Origin: Elymus sibiricus
Lineage: Eukaryota > Streptophyta > Magnoliopsida > Poales > Poaceae
Reading direction: 5' to 3'
Length of the DNA: 64,000 bases
NCBI GenBank assembly: GCA_039707655.1
Contig: CM077665.1
Coordinates: 444,415,531-444,479,530 of the forward strand
In this document: in pieces, positions 22,725-35,927 of the stretch
Numbering within the stretch: the first letter of the stretch is position 1
How the letters are laid out: each line of letters opens with the position of its first letter
Position numbers and translations under genes: made by a program
Notes under the pieces: model-generated
The model's input: only the letters and a program-made list of their open reading frames with translations
Told to the model about the DNA's origin: nothing
Databases searched by the model: none

Positions 22725-24604
22725 TCAGAATTCTCGAGTGTTCCGGAAGGTTTCTTTTATGTGTTCCTCCAGTGTCATGGTTTGGATAACATTGCTTTCA
22801 ACGTTAATGGGCGTACCTGAGATATAGTGCTTAATTCTTTGTCCATTGACCACCTTCGGGTTAGTACCTTCGGCATTATTAATCTTGATAGGTCTAGAAT
22901 GATAAACCTCTTTGACAATATATGGTCCTTCCCATTTGGAGAGAAGCTTACGTGCAAAAAATCTTAAACGAGAGTTGAACAAAAGAACATAGTCTCCTAT
23001 TTTGAATTCCCGCTTTTGGATTCTGTTGTCATGCCATCTCTTTACATTTTCTTTGAATAGTTTGGCATTTTCATAGGCTTGGGTTCTCCATTCATCTAGT
23101 GAGCTAATATCAAATAGCCTCTTCTCACCGGCAAGTTTGAAATCATAATTGAGTTCTTTAATTGCCCAAAAGGCTTTGTGTTCTAACTCTAGAGGCAAAT
23201 GACAAGCTTTTCCATATACCATTTTGTATGGAGACATACCCATAGGATTTTTATAAGCTGTTCTATAGGCCCAAAGTGCATCATCTAATTTCTTAGACCA
23301 ATTCTTTCGAGACCTATTGACTGTTTTTTGTAATATTAATTTTATTTCTCTATTGCTAAGTTTAACTTGACCACTAGATTGCGGATGATAGGGTGATGCA
23401 ATTCTATGTTTAACATCATATTTAGCAAGCATCTTACGGAAAGCACCATGAATAAAGTGTTAACCACCATCCGTCATTAAATACCTAGGGACTCTGAACC
23501 TCGGGAAGATAACTTCTTTAAGCATTTTAATGGAGGTGTTGTGATCAACACTACTAGTTGGAATAGCTTCTACCCACTTAGTGACATAATCAACAGCAAC
23601 CAAAATATGAGTGTACCCGTTAGAGGAAGGAAAAGGTCCCATATAATCAAAACCCCAAACATCAAATGGTTCGACAACAAGTGAATAATTCATAGGCATT
23701 TCCCGACGCTTACCGATATTACCAATTGTTTGACATTCATCACAAGACAAGACAAACTTACGGGCATCCTTGAAGAGAGTAGGCCAATAAAAACCAGATT
23801 GCAATACCTTGTGAGCAGTTCTATCTCCCGCATGATGTCCTCCATAGGCTTCGGAATGACATTTCCGTAGGATTTGTTCCTGTTCATGCTCAGGTACACA
23901 ACGTCTAATAATACCATCTACTCCTTCTTTATAGAGATGTGGGTCATCCCAAAAGTAATGTCTTAAATCATATAATATTTTTTTCTTTTATTGGTATGTG
24001 AAACTAGGCGGTATATATTTAGCGACAATGTAGTTAGCATAATCAGCATACCAAGGAGTGTTTTGAGAAACATTTATTGCAGCTAACTGTTCATCAGGGA
24101 AACTATCATCAATAGGTAGTGGGTTATCAAGAATGTTTTCTAACCTCGACAAGTTATCAGCTATGGGGTTCTCAGCTCCCTTCCTATCAACAATATGTAA
24201 GTCAAATTCTTGAAGCAAAAGAACCCACCTAATAATTCTAGGTTTAGCATCTTTATTTTCCATAAGATATTTTATAGCAGCATGATCGGTGTGAACAATA
24301 ACCTTGGAGTCAACAATATAGGATCTAAATTTATCACAAGCAAACACAACTGCTAAAAATTCTTTTTCAGTAGTAGCATAATTTCGTTGGGCATTGCCTA
24401 GAGTTTTACTAGCATAATGGATAACATTCAATTTCTTATCAACTCTTTGTCCTAGAACAGCGCCAACAGCATAATCGCTAGCATCACACATAATTTCAAA
24501 AGGCAAGTTCCAATCAGGTGGTTGAACGATAGGTGCAGAGGTTAAGGCTTTCTTGAGTGTTTCAAAGGCTTCCACACAATCATCATCAAAAACAAAAGGG
24601 ATAT
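22725..24604 (-). pseudogene. Element B RNase H and integrase, second part of pol
   Basis: Continues the pol frame cut by element C. RNase [33 protein letters not shown] and [13 protein letters not shown]. Integrase zinc finger: CHSEAYGGHHAGD and CDECQ; core: WGFDYMGPF (Asp) and YLMTDGG (Asp). The third catalytic residue is changed: the motif reads [11 protein letters not shown] where A has QVELSNRE, so Glu is Lys. The C-terminal part has [14 protein letters not shown]. Stops lie at 23988-23990 and 23460-23462. The gene ends at 22725. Confidence 0.9.
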
Positions 24605-26018
24605 AGATAACCCACAAGTATAGGGGATCGCAACAGTTTTCGAGGGTAGAGTATTCAACCCAAATTTATAGATTCGACACAAGGGGAGCCAAAGAATACT
24701 TGAGAGTATTAGCAGTTGAGTTGTCAATTCAACCACACCTGGAGATTAAATATCTGCAGCAGAGTGATTAGTAGTACAGTAATATGATAGTTTTGATAGC
24801 AGTAGCAATAGTAACAGTAGCGGTAACAGTAGTAGCAATGGTTTTGTAGCAATTGGAACAACAACAGCAACAGTAGTAACTTAGCAAGAACAATAAGTGG
24901 AAAGGTCGTAGGCACTGGATCGGTAACTTGTTGCATGATATTCATCATGTAACAGTCATAACCTAGGGTGACACAGAAATAGCTCTAGTTCATCAATGTA
25001 ATGTAGGCATGTATTCCGTAAATAGTCATACGTGCTTATGGAAAAGAACTTGCATGACATCTTTTGTCCTACCCTCCCGTGGCAGCGGGGTCCAGACGGA
25101 AACTAAGGGATATTAAGGCCTCCTTTTAATAGAGAACCAGAACAAAGCATTAACACATGGTGAATACATGAACTCCTCAAACTACGGTCATCACCGCGAA
25201 GTATCCCAAATATTGTCACTATGGGGTTGACGGATCATAACACGTAATAGGTGCATATGACCAGGAAAGATCGGATCAAGAACATAGATATAGAGATGAT
25301 AACATAAACGGTTCAGATCTGAAATCATGGCACTCGGGCCCTAGTGACAAGCATTAGGCATAGCAAAGTCATAGCAACATCAATCTCAGAACATAGTGGA
25401 TACTAGGGATCAAGCCCTAACAAAACTAACTCGATTACATGATGAATCTCATCCAACTCCTCACCGACCAGCAAGCCTACGAAGGAATTACTCACTCTCG
25501 GTGGGGAGCATCATGGAATTGGCGATGGAGAAAGGTTGATGATGACGAAGACCTAAGATTCCCCTCTCCGGAGCCCCAAACGGGCTCCAGATCTGGCATC
25601 CCGATGAAGAACAGGAGGTGGCGGCGGCTCCGTATCGTAAAACGCGATAATTCTTTCTCTCTGGTTTTTTTCTCCGAATTTAGGAATTTATAGTGGCAGA
25701 GATAGGGCAAGTGGGGCCACGAGGTGGGCACAACCCACCAGGGAGTTCCCAGGGGGCCTAGCGTGCCCTGGTGGGTGATGCTCACCCTGGCCCCCCTCTT
25801 CGGTGGATTTTGACTCCAATAATTCTTATTTATTCCAAAATAATTCTCCAAAAAGTTTCGTTCCATTCCGAGAACTTTTATTTTTGCACAAAAAGAACAC
25901 CATGGTAGTTCTGCTGAAAACAACGTCAGTCCGGGTTAGTTTCATTCAAATCATGCAAATTAGAGTCTAAAACAAGGGCAAAAGGGTGAGGAAAAGTAGA
26001 TACGTTGGAGACGTATCA
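24605..26018 (-). repeat. Element C 3' LTR (1,414 bp)
   Basis: Minus-strand start TGATACGTCTCCAACG at 26018. It has the inverted-repeat module at about 25721-25790 and a TATA sequence CTATAAATTCC at about 25685-25694. A GTAGCAATAGTAACAGTAG trinucleotide-rich stretch lies at 24780-24880. Confidence 0.92.
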
Positions 26019-28086
26019 GCTCCCCCAAACTTAAACCTTTGCTTGTCCTCAAGCAATTCAGTTGATAAACTGAAAGTGATAAAGAAAAACTTTTATGAAC
26101 TCTTTTGTTCTTGTTTACATATATATGCTTAAGTAGTACCCAGGTTTTCAGCAAAGATTATGACTATCCATGTCAACAATAACTCTTAGGAATTATATTT
26201 ACTCATATCAATAACATAAGCAACTAGCGAGCAATAATAAGATATCTGAAGCGCCAACATTTTGTCAAAACAATCGTGATACAATATGACAATAGTGGTA
26301 TCTCGCTAGCCCTTTCTGAGACCGCAAAACATAAATGCAGAGCACCTCCAAAGTTCAAGCAGTGACTAAACATTGTAATTCATGGTAGAAAAGATCTAGT
26401 CATGCTGCACCCAACATCAACTATACACAATGCATGAGGATGACAATAGTGCTCTCAGGTCTGGCGCTTATTTGAGAAGGTGATGACTCAACTTAAAAGT
26501 AAATAGATAGTCCCTTCGCAGAGGGAAGCATGGATTTGCAGCGGTGCCAGAGCTCAAAGTTTAAAACAGAGGTAGATATAATTTTGGGAGGTACACCCTT
26601 CCTGTCAACGTCACGACCAAGAGTTATCAATATCTTCCATGCTAAACAAATTAGCGGCGGTTCCCAAGCGGTAAAAGTAAAGGTTTACTCCCCCTCCACC
26701 AACAATCACACTCCACGGCGAGTCGCATCCACGGATACCATCCAAACCAACAACATTCCTGGGAATCCCTATTATTGCCCCTCTCGTGTAAGGACAAGTG
26801 AATAAACACTCATCATGAGAATAACCCGCTTAGCATGGAAGATACTAACCGCCCCATGTCACTCCATGAGCGGTCCAGGCACACAAAACAGATGTTCATT
26901 TGAATTTTAGAGGTGGCACATGCAAATTTACTTTGGAACGGCAGGGTAATACCGCATGTAGGTAGATATAGTGGACTCATCTGGCAGAACTTTGTTTAAG
27001 GGTTTTGAAGCACAAGCAGTATTCCCGCTTAGTACAGGCGAAGGCTAGCAGTTAGATTGAGAAGCGGCTAGCTAGAGAGCGAAGACGGTCATGAACATGC
27101 ATTACATATAATCAACATTGAATACTAGCATGAGTAGGATATGGACACCATGAACATAAATATCATGAAGGCTATGTTGGTTTTGATTCAACTACATGCG
27201 TGAACATGTGCCATATCAAGCCACTTGAAACATTCAGAGGAGGATACCATATCATCATACCGCATCACAACCATTTCAATGCATGTTGACACCCAAGATA
27301 AATCATTATCCACTCCTAGCTACTTAAGCATGGCATGAACAACTATAATCTCTAATGGTCATTGCAAACATGTTTGATCATAATGAGCTGAATCAAGGGA
27401 TACTAGGTTGAACATATTTACAAAAACAAAAACAAGTTGAGTTCATACCCGCTTTTCTCTGCCACAGTCAATTCATCAAATGTCGTCATTATTGCCTTTC
27501 ACTTGCACGACCGAATGATAAGAAAATAATAATAGTGCAAGAATGCCGTGGACTAAGCTGGAATCTGCAAACGTTTTATTCAAGAGGAGAAGACAAGGTA
27601 ATATGGGTGTTTTGTTAGATAAATGATAATGCAGATGAGAACCACTCAACAATTTCATCGTGGTCTTCTCCTAGGTATGACTCGAGTAAAAAGAAAAGAA
27701 TTTCAGAGAAACACACTGAAATATTTTTGGAGTTTTGGTTTTTCTTGAAGAAAGGAAATTAAAGAAGAAAAACAAAAACGAGAAAAACTATTTACACGGG
27801 ATAGCTCCCAACAAACAAAAGAAGAAGCGAGAAATGTTTTTGGGTTTTCTTTGATGCAACAATTAAACTAAGCTAGAAATAAAAACTAAAAAGAAGTAGG
27901 AAATGTTTTTGGGTTTTCTCAAAGTTTTTCAAACACACAAGAAGAAAGCGAGAAAACAAATCTAGCATGGATATTACAATGGAAAAGTATGAACACCGAC
28001 AACTGGAATGAAATGTGCGAACATGAATGTAATGTCGTTGGAAATACGTACTCCCCCAAGCTTAGGCTCTTGGACTAGCTTGGTAG
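26019..28086 (-). other. Element C purine tract and 3' non-coding region
   Basis: The purine tract on the minus strand is AGTTTGGGGGAGC at 26019-26031, next to the LTR. About 2 kb of non-coding sequence follows. It contains no frame with recognisable protein content. Confidence 0.65.
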
Positions 28087-29104
28087 TCACCATCCATAGT
28101 AGCCGTCTGGTCCCAAATCGTAGTGAGGCGGAGGCGGCACCTGAGCATCCCACCCCTGGGGCTCCTCCTCAGCCGCTGCTAAGTTGTTCCGGTAAGCTGT
28201 AATGTCATCTGGCATAATCTTGTATCCGTTCCTGGCAATAGGATCAAACAAAGCAGGTGCAGGCAACAGGATAATATCATGTGTTACCTTGCTAAATACC
28301 AAGTCATAATGAATATCACGTGAAGAGTCAGTTACATCAAGAAATTGGTGAGCCTACAGTGACTTATGATCAAGGTAAACTCGGGATAAGAGATAATCAT
28401 GTGGGCGAAACGGGATTCTAAAGTGGTTCGCTAAACGAGTAGCATAAATACCACCATGTATCTTTCCCTTAGTTTTGTTGAGATGTAAGTGCCGAGCAAT
28501 AATAGCCCCCATATTAAAGGTGTGATCATCATAAAGTGCACGACGTAAAATAGCAAGGTCAGGAGCACTGAGTGCGCCAACCTTCTCCCTAGCGGTTAAA
28601 CACTTAGTGATGACTAAGGCGAAATAATGTACTGAGGGAAACTGCAAGCTAGTAGCAGTGGCGCTCGACACACCTCTATCCTCACCCATGGTTAATGCGA
28701 GGAGAAAATCCTCAAACTCAGACGGCATAGGTTCTCTCAGGTCCCCATCAGAAGGGATCAAGCATATGTTACAGAAGTCAGTTAGCGACAATGTGTAAGG
28801 TTCAGCATAAAGATTGAACTGCACTTCAGGAGGATTGTTTCTTCCTAGATAAGTAAAACTTTGCACGAAGGAATTTGTAAGGATGTGATATTGGTCACAC
28901 TTATCTGCGAGGAACTCGGTTAACCCAGCGTTTGCAACAACCTGAGCGAACTCTTGATGGATCCCGGCCTCCTCCATGAAGGCATCATGCGGCCATTCAC
29001 ACGGCCGCACTTCCACCTTTCTTGGAGTGCGTAGGTCATTGTCCGATGATTCCCTAATGACTCCCTTGGCATTTTTCTTGGAGGAGAACTTCCTAAAGAT
29101 TTGA
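28087..29104 (-). pseudogene. Element C accessory ORF (Athila ORF1-like), one nonsense codon
   Basis: An open frame of about 340 codons, broken only by a TAG at 28354-28356 where CAG is expected. The 5' part reads FRKFSSKKNAKGV; the middle holds YLGRNNPPEVQFNLY and LTDFCNICLIPSDG; the 3' part is proline-rich and ends DLGPDGYYGW. There is no ATG at the 5' end of the open stretch. A pyrimidine-rich TTTTTTTTAG at about 29128 could be an acceptor, with the start in an upstream exon near 29328 (MAPISFCF). It resembles the plant ATHILA ORF-1 family, from memory. It occupies the env-like position after protease. No membrane segment is obvious. Confidence 0.6.
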
Positions 29105-29498
29105 ATTTTATTCCTATAAAATTTCTAAAAAAAATTAGTTCACAAAAATTTGTCAACAAAACTTTGTAAGATTGTTAGCAACTACTCCCAAGCATGCATA
29201 GAGGCCATATTGATCATTCAAACTACTTAGAACTCTAAGAATTCAACATGCAAGCTCATCTACAACATCACCAAGAGTAGCTAATTACTCTAGAAATAAC
29301 CCACTAAAACAAAAACTAATTGGAGCCATGGAGGAGTCACATACCAAGTAGCAATCCCTCCAAACAGTTTCAGAAACGGAGCTTCGAGCAAAGATATCGA
29401 AATCCGCGGGTTTGAGAGCAAGAACACAAAAATGGTGGTTGTGGTGATTTTTTTGCTGGAGGTAGGTAGTGATGTGGGCTAAAGAGATAAGTGAGGGG

Positions 29499-29562
29499 GC
29501 CCACAACCCACCAGGGCGCGCCTGGGGGTGCTGGCGCGCCCTGGTGTCTTGTGGGCACCAGG
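29499..29562 (-). promoter_or_regulatory. Inverted-repeat module before the C accessory ORF
   Basis: Arms CACCAGGGCGCGCC and GGCGCGCCCTGGTG face each other around a short G-rich centre, as in the LTRs. It lies about 170-400 bp upstream of the accessory ORF. No clear TATA box follows, unlike in A and B. A transcription role is inferred from position. Confidence 0.5.
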
Positions 29563-29882
29563 TGCACCCCCCTCTCGTATTATTTGCACCAAAAATTCAT
29601 AAATATTTGAAGAAGAAAAATGTGTTAAATTTTCAGGGCATTCTGAGAATTTTTATTTTTGGGTCATTTTTTATTGCACGAAGAAAACAGAAAACAGGAA
29701 AAACATGGCATTTTATTTTATTTGACTAACTAAAACAGAAAATAAAATGTGGGAATAGAGAGTTGTGCTTACTAGATTCATCGATGTCATACCTCTCAGA
29801 AATGATTCATTAATAAGGTTGATCAAGTCTTATTAACAACCACTTCCGGTTAGCATGAAACCGAAGAACTTTCGTAAAAACA

Positions 29883-31433
29883 CTAAGTTACCTCAATGGG
29901 GATGTGTATATCCCCAACAATAAATATATCATATTTCTTTTTGGCAGTAGGTAGAGGTAATTGAAAACTACCAATAGTGATGATCGGAGATTCTTCAATA
30001 ACATTTATACCATCCACTTGGAATTGTTTCTTCGGAAAGTGCACCGTGTGCTCATTACCATTAATATGAAAAGTGACCTTGCTTTTATTGCAATCAATAA
30101 CAGCCCCTGCAGTATTCAAAAAGGGTCTACCAAGGATAATCGACATGTTGTCGTCCTCGGGCATCTCAAGAATAACAAAGTCCGTTAAGATAGTAACATT
30201 TGCAACAACAACGGGCACATCCTCACAAATACCGATAGGTATGGCTGTTGACTTGTCAGCCATTTGCAATGATATCTTAGTAGGTGTAAGTTTATTCAAA
30301 TCAAGTCTTTTATATAAGGAGAAAGGCATAACACTAACACCGGCTCCCAAATCACACAAAGCAGTTTTAACATAGTTTCTTTTGATGGAGCAAGGTATAG
30401 TTGGTATTCCCAGATCTCCAAGTTTTTTAGGTACTCCATCCTTAAAAGAATAATTAGCAAGCATGGTGGAGATTTCAGCTTCAGGTATTTTTCTTTTATT
30501 TGTGATGATGTCTTTCATATACTTTGCATAAGGGGCCATTTTCAAAATATCAGTTAAACGGGTACGCAAAAAGACTGGCCTAATCATTTCAGCAAAGCGC
30601 TCAAATTCTTCATCATCCTTTTTCTTAGATGGCTTAGGTGGAAAGGGCATGGGTTTCTGAACCCATGGCTCTCTTTCTTTACCATGTTTCCTAGCCACAA
30701 AATCTCTCTTATCATACCGTTTATTTTTAGGTTGTGGTTTATCAAGATCAGGAGCAGGCTCTATTTCAACATCATTATCTGGTTCTCTATCATTACTAGG
30801 TTGAGCATCATCATGAACACCATCATTATCATTTTCATTATCACTAGGTTGATGTTCACTACCATATTGAGTTTCAGCATCGGAAATAGAGACATCATTA
30901 TTATCAGGAGGTTTTTGTGTCTCAGGTTCACTAGAGGTATGCAAAGTCCTATCATTTTTCTTTTTCTTTTTCTTCTTAGAAGGACTAGGTGCATCTGGAT
31001 TAATTCTCTGAGAGTCTTGCTCAACTCTTTTAGGATGACCCTCAGGATAAAGTGGTTCTTGGGTCATTCTACCTCCTCTAGTTACTACTCTAGCAGCAAA
31101 ATCATGCATATTGTTATTCATTTTGTCAAGCAATTCTTTTTGAGACTTAGCAAGTTGTTCTAACTGAGTTTGAACCATAGAGGCATGCTTTCCTACACCT
31201 CTAACATCATTACTGATTCTAAATGGCAAGTCACTCAAGCGAGCAATCATATCACAATTGTATTTCAATTGTTTCAGAACATGAGCATTGAAATGATCTT
31301 GCTTCATAATATAGTTATCAAACTCATATAAGCATTGACTAGGAGGTTTATTGTGTGGAATGTCACTTTCATTAAACTTTAATAAAGAATTTACCTCTAC
31401 CACCTGTGGAGGTGGTGGTGTTGCAAGGCCATG
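29883..31433 (-). pseudogene. Element C gag C-terminal part and aspartic protease
   Basis: Continues gag after the D insertion, reading LATPPPPQVVEVNSLLKF, then a lysine run (PSKKKKKKKN) and an acidic/asparagine-rich linker. The protease region has KTALCDLGAGVSVMPFSLY near 30330-30370 and IILGRPFLNTAGAVIDC near 30085-30130. The frame stops at 29883 with IEVT and no RT follows. This half is intact; an ATG at 31445 that seems to open it belongs to the LTR of D. Gag upstream is at 41855-43107. Confidence 0.85.
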
Positions 31434-31904
31434 TGTCGGTGTCAAAACCGGCGGATCTCGGGTAGGGGGTCCCGAGCTGTGAGACTAGAATCGATGGTAA
31501 CAGGAGACGAAGGGGACAAGGTTTTACCTAGGTTCGGGCCCTCCTATGGAGGTAATACCCTACGTCCTGCTCGATTATATTGATTGTATGGAGATTACAG
31601 AGTTGATCTACCACGAGATCGTATGACTAAAACCCTAGATGAGTTCTGTTGGTCTACAACCAAAAACCCTTCGGCTTATATAGACGCCGAGGGTACCTAG
31701 GGTTTACACGTAGTCGGTTGCGTACCAAAGGGAAAAACATGCCTATCTACTATCGATATCTTGGAGAACACGCCATGATTCCTTCAATCTTCCATCTTGG
31801 CGACCGGGCCCCTGATCATCTAATGCTCATCCAGTGGCCCGTATAGTCCGGCCCACGAGATACAGGCCGGCTATCCAACGACCCCTTAAACCAGGACTCC
31901 CTCA
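31434..31904 (-). repeat. Element D 3' LTR (471 bp) with purine tract
   Basis: Minus-strand start TGAGGGAGTCC at 31904, end GACACCGACA at 31434. The TATA sequence is CTATATAAGCC at about 31675-31685. The purine-rich CCGGGGGCTAC at 31905-31915 adjoins the LTR. Confidence 0.92.
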
Positions 31905-32231
31905 GTAGCCCCCGGACTAGCCTCCAACGCCGAGGTACATTCGGACACTCTTGTATGTCTTCGGCTTGCGAGGCGAGTCCCTCCATCCTTCTTGTTCGGC
32001 AACCGTCCTATCATCGGCGAAATGCCAAACGTCACGGGATTGCCGGGTCCACCGTGGTAGTGTTTCTTGGACTTCGCGCATCGTGGGGAGACGAGCGGTT
32101 CAGTAGCTTTTTACAAAACTACCCCTAACACCGATAAGGCTCCGCCCATTTAAACAAACTGCGTCGTGGTCCAAGCCACATCTTCTTCTTCTCCACCGGA
32201 AAAAACCTCCAGCGAAAGGTCTCCACCAAAA

Positions 32232-35062
32232 ATGGCGAGCGCCCCGGTTCCTCCTCGGATCCGTACGTCCCGGGGACTGGACCAGCTGTTCCGTGTCGCT
32301 TCTTCGACTCCGCGACCTCGAGACCCAAGGATACCTTCCCTCCTCGGATCTGACAGACGTCCGTGCCGGTTTGACGTCATTCAACGGCGAGGCCCTCGCG
32401 GAGAATTTCCCCCATCCAAATAAGGGGGAGAATGTGTGTTTTGTGCCATTCCTCCTACGAGGCCTCGGGTTTCCCATTCATCCGTTCCTGAGAGGGCTAC
32501 TGGTGTTTTATGGGATCTAGCTCCACCACCTCACTCCAGGGTCTATTCTGCACATCTCGGGCTTCGTCGCCCTTTGCGAGATGTTTCTAGGCTGCGAGGC
32601 GCACTTCGAGCTGTGGAGGAAATATTTTTGCCTCGCCCCTCGCACCCGAGATAAGACAATCTTTGAGGTCGGCGGAGCCGAAGTATGCCGCATAGCGGGG
32701 ACAGGATACCCCGTGGGGACACCGAAAGAATCCGAACTATGGACTTCGGAACCATTCTATATCGAGGACGTCCCTTTATTCGATCCATCTCGGAGGGGAC
32801 TGCCCGAATACTCCGATGCCCCTTTGAGGAAAAGGTACAACTGGCGCCCGAAGAGCTTGCCCCAAGAGGACAGCGTCGAGGTACAGCGCTTAGCAGCCCG
32901 CGTGAGGAAACTAGCCCATCATAAGCTGACCATGATAGATGTCATGGCCACTGCCATTACCCGGTGCGTCCAACCCCTCCAACAGATTATACACCCTTTG
33001 TGGCATTATAACGGGACAAGTGACACTACTCGCTCCCGAAGACAGGGTCCTGCCGATCAAACGGCATTGGCCGCCGCACTTGCCGACCTATACAAAGGGG
33101 AGCAAGAAGATTTTATTCAGCGATCGACCAAGGCAGGATACTCAAGCCACAATCCCATCGAATGTGTGAGCCTTTCAATCTCGTAACCACAGTTCGGATT
33201 CTTAATTTGTCCCTTCTTGACCGAAGTCTTTTATTTTTACGTAAATAGGAATGGAGGAGCTTCATCGAGACAGTCAACTGTCCGGCCCCTCAGCCCGAAG
33301 ACTATGCCCGGGATGATGATCCGGGCTATCATGAAGACCCAGACCTATCAATCGAACTCGAAGACGGGGTTTTCTACCAAGAGGGCCTCGACCGCTCCAA
33401 GGTGGCTATTATTGCCGATTACCTTGGATCCTTCCCTTCTCCTGCGACAAGCAAGAAGAAGAAAACATCCCGCAAGAGGCCAGTGTCCTCTACTGACCCC
33501 AACGCCCCAGCCCCTACACCCAAGCGCCGTAGATCCGCGCGACACACACCCGCAGCGGCAGCGCCTGGATTGGAAAGCAACAAGGACCTGGCAAATGAGC
33601 CGGTCACAGGGGTGAGTGCGCCTACGAGTTCGTCCCAAAAGTATTTCGCTCGATCGCTGGATTTAGTATCATGGTTTGATAAAGTCTGACAAGAGACCTT
33701 TTTGTCAAAATATTCAGGCAAAGGGTTCGGCCATCACCCGCCGAAGACGTCGCCAGGACGCCCGGCGGTGCTCAAGATTCCAGGTCTTCCGCCCATGCTG
33801 ATCCTGCTGTGGGAGCCTCCACCGTCAATCCCGCCCCAGCCGATTCTGGTGACGCCATATCTGTCACCAAATCAGAGGTTGGGAGCGCTATGCATCATCG
33901 GCGGCGACGAGAAGCCCTGCGTCATCCGGCCTTTTCCGAACAAGAGTTCGGTGCTCTGCGCACGGCGGATGCACACCTCGGGGCCGCCCGAGCTGGGTTC
34001 GGGGAGGCTGTGAAGATGATATTGTCCAGCCTGCAGGTAAATAGTCGTTTATTAAAGTCCGAACACTTGTGTAGACTCAGTAGCCCCCGAGCCTTAAATT
34101 GGTCGGTACGACCGAATTAAGGATCCCCGTACTAATTGACTGGTAATGTAGGCCTCGAAGCAGCAGTGCGAGCAACTGGCCAAGGAACTGGAAGCCAGCC
34201 GAACACAGGTCGAATCTGTGAAGGCCGAACTGGAGCAAGTGAAGAGCTTTACTCGGGAGGCACACGGTTAGTATATATATTCTGCTGATCTTTAGTATGT
34301 TCCCCTGCTTACGCAAGGGTACTATGTAGCAGCTAAATCAATAGGGCAATTACAAAAATATTTGGATGTAGCCCGAGAATCTCAGCAATATGCCGAGTCC
34401 CAGCTGGGAGCTGGCCATCGCGTTTTACAACGGCATCTTGAAGAGAAGAACCGCCTGAAGGAGGAGAACAGACAACAAGCCGAACAGATTGAGAGCTTAA
34501 AGGCTCAATTGGCCCAGGCCCAAGGAGAAAACCAGAATTTACAGAGAGGCATGTTCGGTAAGTGTGATTTTAACATCGGAAAGTATCTCTTATAAGTGAG
34601 GTGTGATATGCATGCCGTGACTCATATGCAGGTCTATTATCCGGGCGACCCGAAGAGGAGATCGAATCCTACTAGGGGAATCTGCTGAAGGAGCTGTCCA
34701 CCCTTCATGAGCGGGTTCGGAAGGTCATGAAAAGCATGGTGAAGGCACTATGGCCTGCCGAGCAATCTCTGGAGGGGACGACCGAACTAATCGATCGCTT
34801 CAAGGGAGCCCGAGCTAGATTCAAGCTGTGGAAGACATCGGCTTGTCGGGAGGGAGCACGAGAGGCGTGGGCGATGATCAAGACCCGATATACCGGACTT
34901 GACCCCGAGCGTATGGCTCGGGTTGGGCCAGTAGGGTCAGACGGACAAGAAGTGCCGCTCCACCTGGTTTACGACCAGGTGATGCCTGCCGCCCGTTTCT
35001 CGCAAGAAGATTGCTCCCTGGACACCATAATCGATAATCTCGATCAACAGCCAGATGTATGA
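32232..35062 (+). pseudogene. Antisense spliced gene of element D (gypsy-type 'transposase' domain, coiled coil)
   Basis: Runs opposite to gag-pol. Exons inferred from GT-AG sites: 32232-33165, 33249-33611, 33718-34036, 34152-34266, 34330-34557 and 34632-35062. Exon 1 starts MASAPVPPRI, shifts frame before LRDLETQGYLPSS, then has LLRGLGFPIHPFLRG and FLGCEAHFELWRK, the signature I know as the 'putative gypsy type transposase' family (PF04195). Exon 2 has a basic KKKKTSRKRP stretch like a nuclear signal. Exons 4-5 (EQLAKELEASRTQVESV; EENRQQAEQIESLKAQLAQ) predict a long coiled coil. Breaks: the exon 1 frameshift, TAG at about 32526 and 34673, and one junction out of phase by one base. Known in Tat elements as an antisense ORF; its function is not established. 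Confidence 0.75.
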
Positions 35063-35927
35063 TTATATGTAGCTATGTACTTAATAATCGAAGGGTTGCT
35101 CCGTCTGTGTTGTAAACTTTGTCTTAATCGGCCATCGGCTTCAGCCTCCCGCACTAAGAGCTTGGGAGTGTTCCTTGTAAACTATCACCCTAGGGGAGGG
35201 AATTATATTCGGGGAACCAGGCAATCCGGCCATGTGGTGCGAACAAACAGAAAGCACACAGGGAGATATGTTATATTACTGCTTAGCGTAAGAAACATCT
35301 TCTGAAGAAAATAGTAAGTCTATCGATACCTTTCTTCAGGGTTCTACGTAAATCGTAGGAAAAAAGGTCGTATACTGTTGGTATGCGGCCAAGGGCTTGT
35401 GTGAGGCAAGAAGCCTGAATAATGGTCATGACGACAATAGTTGAATCTGTCGTAGCCGATCAATTGTCTACTGAAGATAGCTAGCTTTTGGCTTCACCCG
35501 TCTGAGGTGCGTATCCGGATGACCCGGCCGTAACAATCGCAGAGGTGCTCCCTTTACCCTCTAGCCGAACAATCGGGAACGTAGAGGGTAAGCACAGGAG
35601 CAAGGCAACCCAGCTTGGCAAATTCTAAGTTCGAATTGATGCATAAGATGGTGTAAAAACGACAAGGAAAGTATGCGTACAAAATAAATGGGCATAAGTG
35701 CTTATAACATAAAAGCATTGGCTTTGCAACGGAAGCCCCCGGGTACTGTGTTCGGATTTAACACTTGAAAGTGTAGGCCGAAAATCATTAGTACAAGATC
35801 GGTCGAACCGAACATAGAGTTGGGAAGAAAAAAGAATTCAAACCTGCCAAAAATCAAGGTGGGAGGGAGAAGAAATAACAAAGGAAAGAAAGGAAAAGAG
35901 AAGGGTGAAAAGTATGACAACACCGGT
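35063..35927. other. Non-coding stretch between the antisense gene and integrase of D
   Basis: Lies between the convergent 3' ends of the antisense gene and the pol gene. It has a purine-rich AGGGAGAAGAAATAACAAAGG zone near 35870 but no supported gene. Terminators of the two convergent units should be here; none was identified. Confidence 0.5.

Noticed and set aside
30684..31163. 159-codon plus-strand ORF
   Set aside because: Antisense shadow of the low-complexity linker in gag of C; low-complexity Ile/Phe-rich product.
31434..31445. ATG at 31445 as the start of the C gag-protease protein
   Set aside because: That ATG lies in the LTR of D; the true frame continues from 41855 across the insertion.
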